Shown here: positions 20,330 to 31,146 of the stretch, piece by piece | Layout of the letters: each line of letters starts with the position of its first letter | How positions within the stretch are numbered: the stretch's first letter is position 1 | Source of the DNA: Panaeolus papilionaceus | Taxonomy: Eukaryota; Basidiomycota; Agaricomycetes; Agaricales | Assembly (NCBI GenBank): GCA_015501605.1 | Contig: JADNRZ010000001.1 | Coordinates: 3,100,001-3,164,000, forward strand | DNA length: 64,000 nucleotides | Direction of reading: 5' to 3' | Notes under the pieces: model-generated | The model's input: only the letters and a program-made list of their open reading frames with translations | What the model was told of the DNA's origin: nothing | Database searches by the model: none | Position numbers and translations under genes: made by a program

Positions 20330-22672
20330 ATGTGCCCTCCGCTCGACTTGATTTACCTGAAGCCTAACTTAGGCATTTCTGAGTGGTCTTCACCTTTACA
20401 CACTCTTATGACCCGCTCCACGATCAGATCGAGTTCAAAGTCATGGCGGCTTGCCTCTTATGTGGCGGCAGCTGTCATGATAATTGAGCGGAGTCTGCAT
20501 TCTCTCCTTTCGTTACGGTTTGAATTTCAGGTTGAAATATCATACCCTTCATCACCCCCTCCCAGCGTTGACAAGCTCAATGATTCTCGACGACAGAAGG
20601 CTCCTACTCTCAGCACATCCCCCTCATCGGCCCCTCCAGGAGATGCTAAGAAAAAAGCCCTTTTAATCGGTATTTGTACAGTTCGCAACCAACCTATCCA
20701 GAAACCTCTACCTAGATTAATTCCTAAACTGTCTCAATGGAAGCGAGATCGTCCTAACCCCAGGCCTACCGAGTTCAGTCAGGTGTATCGGCGGCGGTCC
20801 CTTACACTCTCATACGATATGGACATCACATTCCTCGACCTGAAGGGACCACATGAAGATGTTGGGATGATCAAGCAATTGCTAATAGGTGCGTAACGTT
20901 TCTTGCCCCCTTGTCAATGCCCTACTCGTCGACTTATTTGCTCCATTGGACTTTTTTTATTATAGATGTATACGATTACCAGCCATCCGACATTACCATT
21001 CTCATTGACAACGATGACCCGGAACAAATTCAGCCAACAAGAGATAACATTGTACGTCCCATATTGCGTTATAACTGACGATCTGCACACTACCCTACTA
21101 ATTTTACAACAAATAGCTTGCGCAGATCGACGAACTGGTGAAGGATGTACAGCCACAAGACAAATTGTTTTTCCATTGTGCGTTCTGTCTTATTTTCATG
21201 TACACGTCCCTCCCCAAAGTATGCTCACTAAACATATTCATTAGATTCAGGCCATGGTGACCAACAATTAACAAATGACCCGAGCGAAGAGGATGAGATG
21301 GATGAGAGTACGTCGATCAATGTGTCTCCACAACCAAGACGCGTGCTTACTGGGGTCTGGTCCAGTGATCCCAACATGCGATGGAATGTTTATCCTCGAC
21401 AACGAGCTGAACGAAAGGCTCATTAAACCCCTTCCTGCCCGGAGTCAGCTCACTGCTATTCTGGACTGCTGTCATTCAGGATCCTTGCTGGGCAAGTGAC
21501 CAACACGCCTTCCAGTAGTGTTCTTTGTTATTAACCTCGTTTCTTCAGATTTACAACACTTCCGGTGCAACGGCGTTTATGTGCCATGGGTCAACAAAGG
21601 TGTGAGGAGGACTGACACGATTCAGAATATTAGGAGTACGCTGCATCTCTGAAACTCTGATTTGTATCGTGACTGATGTTCTTTAAATGACAACTCAACA
21701 GCACGTAAATATGGACGTGAGTGCTTTATCACATACTCCAATTATCTACAGGCATTCTAACTACATTTCAGTTACCCCATTGGAACCAAATCGTGAACGG
21801 GAAGTTTACATCATCGACGGTACCTCTGCGGACAACCGGACGCGGTCGTTGGAATTAACTCCAAAGCCCTTATTTGCAACTGTGAACTTCAAATCGGACA
21901 CCACATCAAGTCTCAATTCGAGCTCTTCGACCTCATCGTCATCTCATACGGACACCGAGACATATGGACACTCTAAGCCGTTTGTGCGAGCACCGCGACG
22001 CCGCAAACGAACAATCACTATGGAGTTGTCCATTACGACCTTGGAGAAAACACATGAAACCACCTGGGTTGTGGAAGAGCTGTGTATGTCTCCTGAGGAC
22101 GAATATTGCTCAGGATTATGTCCTTTCGAAGAGACTACACAGGTTGCCAATGTTGTAAGTGTCCGTGTTGGTCATATTTGTCTGTGGTTGCCTAACTTGA
22201 GTATTTGTGTAGATCTGTATAAGCTCCGCCGAGGACGCCGACATGGCCTGGTCGCCGGAGAATGGAGAAGGAATGACACAGGTGAGAGCTTGATCTCGGA
22301 AAATATCTATGACGCATGCTCACTCAATGGCGCTTCATAGAAATTATGTCAAATACTGAGAAAGGACCACCACCCAACGCTCTCCCGTTTGCTAGCTTCT
22401 CTTGCACATTCCATGCATAAATTTTACTTGGACTTGCACAAAGACGCCCGAGCTTATCGGAAGCGAGTCGCAGCTAAAAACCAAGAGAGACGTTTAAACA
22501 ACAAGCCACTGATCGAACCTTTTCCTGCCGAGATGGACAATTTCCTGAATCCAATCATGAGCAGTCATACGCGTCTGGTGAGTACGACGTTTATTCTTAG
22601 AATAATCAGAGCTAAGTTTGCGTCATGACCATGACTGCCTAGGATATGGATAACACTCTCTGGCAACCATAA
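20330..22672 (+). CDS. MCA1: Metacaspase (caspase-like C14 peptidase)
   Basis: Core exons are to about 20889, 20966-21051, 21117-21177, 21245 to about 21288, 21366-21491, 21549 to about 21640, then small exons to the stop at 22670. Residues around 'KKKALLIGI' and 'LKGPHEDVGMIKQLLI' begin the p20 domain. The catalytic His is in 'FHYSGHGDQ' and the catalytic Cys in 'ILDCCHSGSLLD'. The C-terminal p10-like part ends 'HPTLSRLLASLAHSMHKFYL', then 'DNFLNPIMSSHTRL' and 'DMDNTLWQP', as in fungal type I metacaspases. These enzymes cleave after Arg/Lys and act in stress and cell-death control. The start is uncertain: 20330 is the first ATG in phase, and an extra intron may remove residues between 'LLIGI' and 'LKGPH'. 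Confidence 0.85.
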
Positions 22673-25600
22673 TTAACCCTTTTCTGTTTCTCCACAACGA
22701 CGACCGAACCATGCGCAACTTTAAATGACTTCTTGCCACGAACTCCCCCCCCCTTGTTATTTGACCTGTGCTACTTTGATTCATTTTGGGCTTTTAGCTA
22801 TCTCACGTCTCCTTCACCGCAGCAATCCACGACCACATGCAATTTTAATATTTATCATCATGCATTTCTTCTTTTCGGCTCCTACGTTCTATTATCATCA
22901 TCTTTCAGACCCATCGATACCTTTATTCATTTTTAACGGGCCTTTTTTTCTTGTACACTTCGATTCCATCCACGGTAGTGGATTCTCAGGCTCCTCGAGC
23001 CTGCTATTGGCATACGACCCTCCCTCAAACACCTCGAGCTTCGCCAATCAATATCATATCCGCATGCCTCTGTTCCGTTTCCCGGCATGCATCACTCTCT
23101 CCACCCTCGTCGCTTCTCCCGTTTACCCTGTCCTTGTATAACTACGTCGGCTTTCGTGCTGTCAATTTCATATCCCGGACCGAATTCTAACCGCAGTGCG
23201 GAGAATCGGCAATGAAATTCAATGCGAGTTACTATATGCCTGATGATGTCTCGTGGATGAATTGGAGCTACGCTATTCACTACCGTACCCAGAAGCGTGT
23301 TCGAAGTGTTTCAGTTTCGAGATGGCCATACTGATCAATTCAGTCGGTAATGATAGAGTGCAACCGCGCATGACCTGAGCAAGAATTCGAAGGGTGGTTA
23401 TGACTAATCATTAATCAATGTCTCCAATACTGTCAAATATATCGCAGGTGAAGATTTTTTAATATATCTGGTTTAAAATATCCAGCGCTTAACCGAAGCG
23501 TTCCTATTATTACAAGCGCGTCGTTGCTCGTTTCCACGGGCTTTTCGCAATTGAGCATCTTTGGATCACTACTCACGATAGTGCTCAATAAGTTCCTTTT
23601 GCCATGCAAATTTTGATGAAATTATTTTGGGCTGCTCCTACACTCCTCAAGTTAGAACGGGTGCCTGAACGATATCCGGTGGACGTTCAATTTCTATTCA
23701 TCCATGAAGCACAGGCCGAAGCAAAGCTCCGACCCTTTGTAGCACCGACTTGACCGCACGTCATGTTTAGCGCGCTGCTGAGTAGCCCACGTTGTTGGGG
23801 AACACGGCTGGGAGCATCCCGAGGCCATCACCTGCGCCGAGATTTCATTCCATCCCGGTGCTCTCGAGAAACCAGTCAATACAGAGAACATTTGCCTTTT
23901 CAGCGAGTTCATTCTCGCACGACGGTTAACTGTTAACGACCATCGGCAAAGGGGTCAAACCCTCTCTCTTTTAGATATACCCGCGTGCTTTTTTCATTTC
24001 TTTCAAGCTTCTTTCAGGGCATTTCCAGGCTCCACTCTCGGAGCCGTGAAACACTAGATACTGAGAATTGATAGAAATCTAAAAAAAATCTGTTATGGAG
24101 ACACTGATTCTGACTTGAATTTTGTTGGCTGGAAAATATTCCGAATCAAGTTAAGTAAAAAAGTTTCAGGACTTGCATTACCATAGTATGCCGTTCGGAT
24201 CCGGGTTGTATGGCTGATGCTTGGTGATTGGGACCCACTTGCGACTCGCGATCGCTTCTGGTATCGGTGTCAAATTATGCGAGCGTGCCATCAAATACTT
24301 GCGCCTACCAGCGGACTCAGCTTTAGATTTCGCGTTTTGATCGAGAGTCTGAGTCGAGAATCACCATTACTTATCTCGTGATCAAAGGTTCAACCGCCCG
24401 TATGTTAGCCTGAGAAGGAGACGCGCACCACTGAAGCGTTCATTGGAATGGTGCGGATCCAATACCTAAATGCACGGTCGTCCTTCCAAGTACTATCGGC
24501 GGATGTGCTACACACATGTTTTATCTTTTCGAAAGCATTTCACTTGCAGGGAAGCAAGATGCTGATTGGGATTATATTGAGTCATCGTTTTATTGGATCT
24601 GCTTTTTGCATGATGAGCCTGGAGTCGTCATGACAGGTCGCACTTAGTCTACCTGAGCTATCAGACATCCTGAAACAGTTATCAAAGGGCGCTACTGCGG
24701 AGTATAAGATGTTAGATTCAGTAAGCTGCCGAGAGCGCTGTAACCCTGACGTGTCGAAAAGCTGGGAGTAATCTATCATGATGCTCAAAAAAAGATAAAA
24801 TATTTATATAAATATTCAGCCAGAACCGAGAACTAATAGGATTGATGCGCATCTAGCGGGGGACCGCATAGCTTATCGAGAATCAAGGTACCCGAGTGTT
24901 GTTCTGGAGAGCCTGAGGATGAGAGGCTGCAAGTCGCAAGCACGTTTATACAGAAAGCCTTGAACAGATGTGTAGTCAAAATAGCACGAGACACAAAATA
25001 TGCACTATATCTAAAATACGCTACCTACCGCCATGTTACGCATCAACAGACAAAGCCTCGGAGTAGGAACGACAAGAAAGTGGAATGCGTGGGAACTTTG
25101 GCCAAGTCTTAAGCGCGCTTAACTTCGGGATGCCTTATTTTTACTGTCGATGACGCAAATTTTATTTTTACTTGAGATAACGGACCAGTACACAGTGAGG
25201 AAAAGTTTAAGAATATATAGCGAGTAAATTATTACCCCGAATTTTACTGCGCAGCAGGGTCGTTGACGCTCGGTTCTGCTCGGAAATGGTTAACAAATCC
25301 ATTTTCCCATGCGGGAATATATCATGTTCGTTTTTAGCCAGTCCAAGGCTTATCAGGCAAAATTAAGTGATAAACCTCGCAATTGAAACCATCTTGAGTA
25401 TCGAATTGTGTTCGGGAACAGAAACGGCGTAGTGTGGAAACACTGTCGCGAGCCTACTGCATTTCGAAGGCTGGCCATCAAGAGTGAGGATATTATACAT
25501 CCTTGTAAATAAATTGTCGATAGCAAATACATGAGCAGTACTTTACTGTCTACACACCTGGCACGATCGACAATCGGCCATATTTCTAGGGCATCCGACT

Positions 25601-25913
25601 TCGTCAGTCTGTTCAGGTGACAATGTGGGATCCCGGACACAGGCGTAAACATCTCGCCAAATCATATCCCGGGCGCCACTAAGTAACATATACATGAGAT
25701 TTTGTATACACATCCCATATGGACTTCTCCTCGTATAACTTAGTTGCTCGATCATAATACATTTGGGCAAGACAAACTTTAAGCTTTGAGAAGTCGAGGC
25801 CTTCTTCATACATTTATGAAACTGTATACAATTATATTGGTAAACGTTCTCCGTTCGTCAATCTGACAATTTACAGCTCAGGTTAGGCTCTAGCCGCTTC
25901 CGAGCTTCAGTGT
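22673..25913. other. Gene-poor block
   Basis: From 22700 to 23200 there are C/T-rich overlapping frames of low complexity, possibly a 3' UTR. From 23300 to 25900 stops are frequent in all frames, A/T content rises in places, and no domain, repeat pair or transposon end was recognised. A perfect 14 nt palindrome 'ttaagcgcgcttaa' lies at 25109. Confidence 0.5.
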
Positions 25914-26342
25914 TCAGATGGTAAGAAAATGCTGAACACTCATAAATACCTGATAAAAATCTGAAAATGCAAGGAGTACGAGTGGATAGTCCAACTGTAT
26001 GACAATAAAAACTTGTGAACTCACAAAATGGAGACGGCGATGCTGCATGAGAGCATGAGGGTTTGTAGCAAAATATGGCACAAATAAAGGTGATAACGGG
26101 GAGGCCATCTGGAGATACTTACATAACTGGTTGACGACGCAGAGTGGGTCACTGCCAGTTGTCATTGCCAAACTGAGCCAGCGGTGTGTGATCAAAATAG
26201 AACGACAAACAATCCAAAATTGTTGCAACATACCTCGCTTACGCCTTACCACTCGCCTCTTCCAAGGAGCTTCCTCAAAATCTACAAATCTAAAACCGTT
26301 TGACCAACAACCGCTTACTCGGCAGCTTGAAAAATTACGCAC
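25914..26342 (-). other. Possible spliced minus-strand gene fragment
   Basis: On the minus strand four short segments are separated by good splice pairs: donor GTATGT at 26233, exon 26172-26123, donor GTAAGT, exon 26108-26025, donor GTGAGT, exon 25994-25950. Joined, the centre reads 'GSDPLCVVNQLYGLPVITFI' followed by a hydrophobic, Cys-containing run, like a membrane segment. Neither a start nor an end is clear, and the family is unknown. Confidence 0.22.
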
Positions 26343-26982
26343 ACCACAGCAGCCTCCGACTCAATGCAAAACATGGTCTGAACTTCGACTTTTGTTAAAT
26401 GATGCTAGCACTCCGCTGGGTGGTTGACAAACAGTCGAAGATCTTGCAAGGTGTTGATACATATGCAAGCACAAGCCCACGACACTAGTATTCAGTCGAC
26501 TATCTTTGTATCATATCTGTTGACGACATTTCACGTTCCTGGCATCGTTGTGGTGGAAACTGGTCAAATAAGGAGCCATCGCGATCAAGGTGCTGTACCT
26601 CGACTGTGACCGTCATCCATTTTTGTTATTCTGATGATGCGTCGACCGAGGGCTTGGGAACGTTTTCCCTCCATCTAAAAATGGCCGTAAAATGTATGTT
26701 TCAGCGCTTTGATCGATAATTAAAGTTTATTTCCTGCATTTTTTTGAATCTAGTGTGTTGGCAGTTTCTTACCCTGGGTCTAGTTGCCAAATATGTCCTA
26801 TCGAATGGAACATTTCGACTACGCATCATAGCATAACAGAGGCCATCTTTTACCAATACACTATCCTATACAAATTTTATCTCTGGCTATCTCAGATGCC
26901 TTCAGAAAAACACGGATTTGGTAATTTGCAAAGACTACAGTTTTGACGAACCAGGAAGGGCTTACAGTTCTGAGTCTGGGTG

Positions 26983-26990
26983 TATAAATA
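26983..26990 (+). promoter_or_regulatory. TATA box of oxidase gene 1
   Basis: TATAAATA in 'tgtataaatactggg' lies 49-56 nt before the ATG at 27039. The same 'gtataaatactggg' stands before oxidase gene 2. Confidence 0.7.
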
Positions 26991-27038
26991 CTGGGACATG
27001 CTGGGGTTGTAAAATCATCATCTTCAATTTCTCTTTCA

Positions 27039-29486
27039 ATGCTGTCTGCATCTAGTGTCTTCATCGGAATTGCGCTCGCTGGCTCATTGTCTACAGCTTG
27101 GGCACAGTCACCTACCCTTGCAAACTGGAATCAGCTGAATACGACAGTTGGAGGACGTCTGGCCCTAGGAAAGCCATTTGCTGAGCCATGCTTCTCGTCA
27201 TACCAAGGACAACCACAAGTCGTCGATCAGGCGGCATGTTCCTTCGTCGAGCAGAACTTCTTCAACAGCCACTGTATGTGCTGGAGTTGCTTTAAAATTC
27301 GTCTCATTGACCCATCCACTTTACAGTAAACCGCAGTAATTCTTTCGGAGGCTACGCTGCAACCAACTTTGAGATGTGCATGGCCACTGGTGCTTCTTGC
27401 GAGCTTGACTTTACCGATCCCTCCAATCCCGCTGCATTCACGCCCACTACCGATTGCAAACAGGGCAGCGTTCCAAGCTTCTACGTATGTGCTGCCATTT
27501 ATATCCTATGTTTGCTTTAGCCCAATTCGATTATTCTCCAGATTGACGTTCAGGGCCCAAGCGATATTATCGCTGGATTGAACTTCGTCAAGGCACATCC
27601 TAGTGTCCCCTTTGTTATCAAAAACACAGGAGTGAGCCGCAGTTATATTCTTTGAAGGTTCAATACAATGTACTAAATACGTGAAATCGCTTAGCATGAC
27701 TTGCAGGGACGAAGTTCTGCACCTGGCTCTTTGGCCCTTTGGGTAAGCCCACATTCGCCTTGTTTTGATTAACTGACTGGCTAACCCCATTTGCAGATGC
27801 ATCACCTCAAAGGCGTATGTCTCCAAAAGACTGTTCAGCACTTTTAGCATGCTAACAGTTTATATAGATGACCTTCAACCCCGCCTTCGTCCCAGAGGGT
27901 TGCCCCTCAGGAACTGCCCCTCAAGTTGCTATCACGATGCAGGTAAGCGCACTCCACCTGAACTGATGATGAGTGTCTCATGTTTTTTAGGCTGGTCAAC
28001 AATTCGCAGAAATCTTCTCGTTCGCTCATGCGAACGGGGTCACCATCGTCGGAGGCTCAGACCAGTCCGTTGGTATGGTCGGTGGCTGGAATCAGGGAGG
28101 AGGACACTCTTCTCTCAGCAACGCTCATGGCATGGGTGCAGACCGAGTTGTAGGGGCACCTTTCTCATGACTTGGACATGCTTACCCAATTTTGTTGCTT
28201 TTAGCTTCAATACAAGGTCATCACTACCGATGGTGTTTCTCGTACTGTTAACGCCTGCCAGAATAGCGATCTGTTCTGGGCTCTCCGTGGCGGCGGTGGT
28301 GGAACATTTGCCATCGTCTTGGAATCCACCTCTCTGGCAACCCCTGAAGAGTCCTACCGAGTGTAAGTTTCTTAATTTCTCGGCCCGTATGCCAGACATT
28401 TACTTGATGCCACTTTTAGCGCCAATCTCAACTGGCCCGTCAGCACCGCGAACACGCGAAGCGTTATGGCACTTTTCCTTCAGAATGCCACCAACTTCGC
28501 TCTTCAAGGATGGGGAGGGTATATTACGGTAAAGGTCACTTTTTTGTGTACCCCCTCTCTCTGACCTTGTCATCAGCCAAACACTGGAAATATTATTCTG
28601 ACCACACCCAGGCTCAATATGGCTGATGCCCAAGCCGCTATGCAGCCATTGGTTGCTCTTACTACGAGCCTCGGAGGAACTTCGTCAGTCTCTCAAGTCA
28701 ATTCCTTCTTTGACTGGTTCAACAACTTGGTGCAAGGCACCGCTGGAACTCAGGATGTAAGCCTCTACCGTTGTGATTCAAGTTGATCAACCTTTGATGT
28801 GGTTTATTCAGGATGTCGGAACCCCGAACGTCCTTGCCTCTCGTCTTGTTCCTCAATCCCTGCACAACACAGCTGCAGACCGTGCTAACCTCCTCGATGC
28901 ATTGACTACTGCCTTTGAAGGATCGTCCTTCTCGCAGCTTCACTTCACCACACCCTACGGTTTCAATGGCACTAATGGTACAGATACCAGTGTTAACCCC
29001 CTCTGGAGGACCTCTCTCTACCAGGTGCTTGCTGTTAATGTCTGGCTCTACAATTCGACTGCTGCCGAGCGCAGTGCTGCCTACGCTGCAACCACTGCAG
29101 CTATTACACCCATCAGGAACTTGACCCCCAATGGAGGTGCTTACCATGTGAGTTAACTCCAAGTGACGACCCATTCGAGTTCTCATTACGTATTCAACCC
29201 TACCCAGAACGAGGCTGATATCCATGAGCCCAACTTCCAACGTAAGTCTCGGCTTCCCACTCTAAGGTCTAGAGCCAAATTCTGACGATAAGGTGCAGAA
29301 TCCTTCTGGGGTCCCAACTACAACAGACTTCTGGCTATTAAGAACAAGTACGACCCAGGACACATCTTGGACTGCTGGCACTGCGGTAAGCGATTTCTGC
29401 TATTTCACCTATTACGCATCATTCACATTCGTCCTCATATAGTCGGATGGCAGTCGAACCTCCCCAAGTACTCTTGCTACATCTAA
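27039..29486 (+). CDS. Secreted FAD-linked oxidase, BBE-like, copy 1
   Basis: About a dozen exons join into a protein of some 580 residues. Residues 1-20 form a signal peptide ending near 'LSTAWAQ'. The FAD-binding (PCMH-type) domain shows 'PFVIKNTG' spliced to '[16 protein letters not shown]', where the His is the expected covalent FAD ligand, then '[14 protein letters not shown]' and '[20 protein letters not shown]'. The C-terminal BBE domain ends '[20 protein letters not shown]' and 'DCWHCVGW'. Fungal secreted members oxidise sugars or small alcohols; the substrate here is unknown. Several N-X-S/T sites fit a secreted glycoprotein. A close tandem paralog follows 1.7 kb downstream with the same exon layout. 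All family residues seen are intact. Confidence 0.9.
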
Positions 29487-31085
29487 AGGAGATGACACAG
29501 CAACATCTATAACCTCAAAGCGAAACCCCTTAGAAGTTTCTTCTCTTCGCTTAGATTTCAAATCTTTCCTTTCGAAATAGATCGACTAATACTAACCCTT
29601 GGTTCTACTTATATTTCATAAAACCCTATATTCTTCTTTTCAGATAATTCAAAAAGCCCCATAATCCCTAATACACGTCGTCTATTACTAGTTGTTAGTT
29701 GGGTATATTTGTTCTATTTATCCACCAATATATGTGTTATTTATTGTAAAATTTGCTGTGCTTTTATCCCACTGGAGCCTCCTCGGATCGAACCTCAGAG
29801 AACTCCAACGAACTCAGCACGAACTGCTTTCAGGGGTGGGTTTGAGGGAATACACCCCCGAATCACACGGGTCGCTAGCGCTTAGAATGGCCGTCGGTAC
29901 GACAAGCTCCGTTTCTGACAGTTTAAGCTGCTGTCTTGACAAGTGATGCCGTTAAGCTCCACATGCCGCGATGTGAAAGCAACTGAGCAAGGTGGTGAAT
30001 ACGGAGGGCTGATAAAAATCTATAAAAATAAAATAAAAATATTGATGGTGGGTGTTTCGTGTTAGCGATTGATGTCCATGAAATGGAGTCGGTAAACCAC
30101 CCAAAATCGACGAATTGCGTATTTTATCTTGTCTTAAGATAATATAAAGCCAAATAACTAACAGTTATATTATTTAGGCCTACGACGTGTCTAACATAAG
30201 CCTAAAAGTCAGACGTTGTCAGGCGCGCGTTGGCGTCGACGTTATTCCCAAATCAGGCGAGCGTGGTAGAAAATGTACGACTCCTCAACAACAACAAACA
30301 ACAACTGGTGACCGTATGTCGCTTTCCTCCTCGATTCCATCGCGGAATTCATTGGGAATTCGTCGCATCTTTCGGACGCCTCTTCATGTATTCGTTTTCC
30401 TCTCTGGCAGCCTGAGAACGTTTCAGGCACCACAGTCGCCTGACTCGCCTCCGATTCAATACATACCTGGTCTATGTTCTGGCTCTAGTTTCGCGGTTGG
30501 GGCGGTAGATTGCCGAAATGTATGGACTCAAGGTGTCCATACAGTAACCATGCAAGATATCTACTTACAGGCTAGGGAATGGGACGCTTGTGAGCGCAGT
30601 CACTTTTCATGAGACAACGTGTTACTGGCCTCGAAATACCTCATTTTAACCGTCGGCGAGTCTGACGTGCTTGAGAAACTTGGAGTGATGCTGGGACTTT
30701 CTGGTGACCATGACTCCCTCATTCGGCACTTACAGCGTCTACAGAAGCCCCGCCCATCTAAATTTAGCTTTTGATTGTATGTTTTACTCTCTCATCCTTG
30801 CATCATTGTCATGCTGATTACCACAGATTACACTGTTATTATATTTTTATATTCATTTTATGTTCCATCCATTCTACCCTAGGTATATCATCACCAAAAG
30901 GCATCAACGGAACGCCTACGCAATGTGGACTAGGTGCGCATCAAGCCTTGACAAACCATTAGCGTCGGGCAACCGTATATCGTTGTCCAAATCCTACGGG
31001 TCTGGCTCTCACAGCGGAAGGAGTACGCGTAAGTAGGACTCCCTGAGTCGCACTACGGTCCATGTATGGCTCCTGCATACCTGCT
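29487..31085. other. Spacer between the two oxidase genes
   Basis: No supported gene. Plus-strand frames at 30187-30612 have no recognisable content. A/T-rich runs occur at about 29990-30060 and 30130-30180. The last 60 nt are promoter sequence of oxidase 2. Confidence 0.5.
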
Positions 31086-31092
31086 CTGAAGG

Positions 31093-31100
31093 TATAAATA
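31093..31100 (+). promoter_or_regulatory. TATA box of oxidase gene 2
   Basis: TATAAATA in 'ggtataaatactggg', 47-54 nt before the ATG at 31147, shared with copy 1. Confidence 0.7.
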
Positions 31101-31146
31101 CTGGGTAGTGTTACTGGTGAAAAGGTATCATCGGCCTCTCCTTCCA

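Noticed and set aside
22725..23190. 138-codon plus-strand frame after the metacaspase
   Set aside because: C/T-rich, Phe/Ser/Leu low complexity, overlapping open phases; more likely 3' UTR.
25109..25122. Perfect 14 nt palindrome 'ttaagcgcgcttaa'
   Set aside because: Isolated, with no partner repeat or neighbouring gene start; expected occasionally by chance in 64 kb.
27849..28532. 227-codon plus-strand frame inside oxidase 1
   Set aside because: Out of phase with the oxidase exons, which are conserved in the tandem copy; it is a shadow frame.
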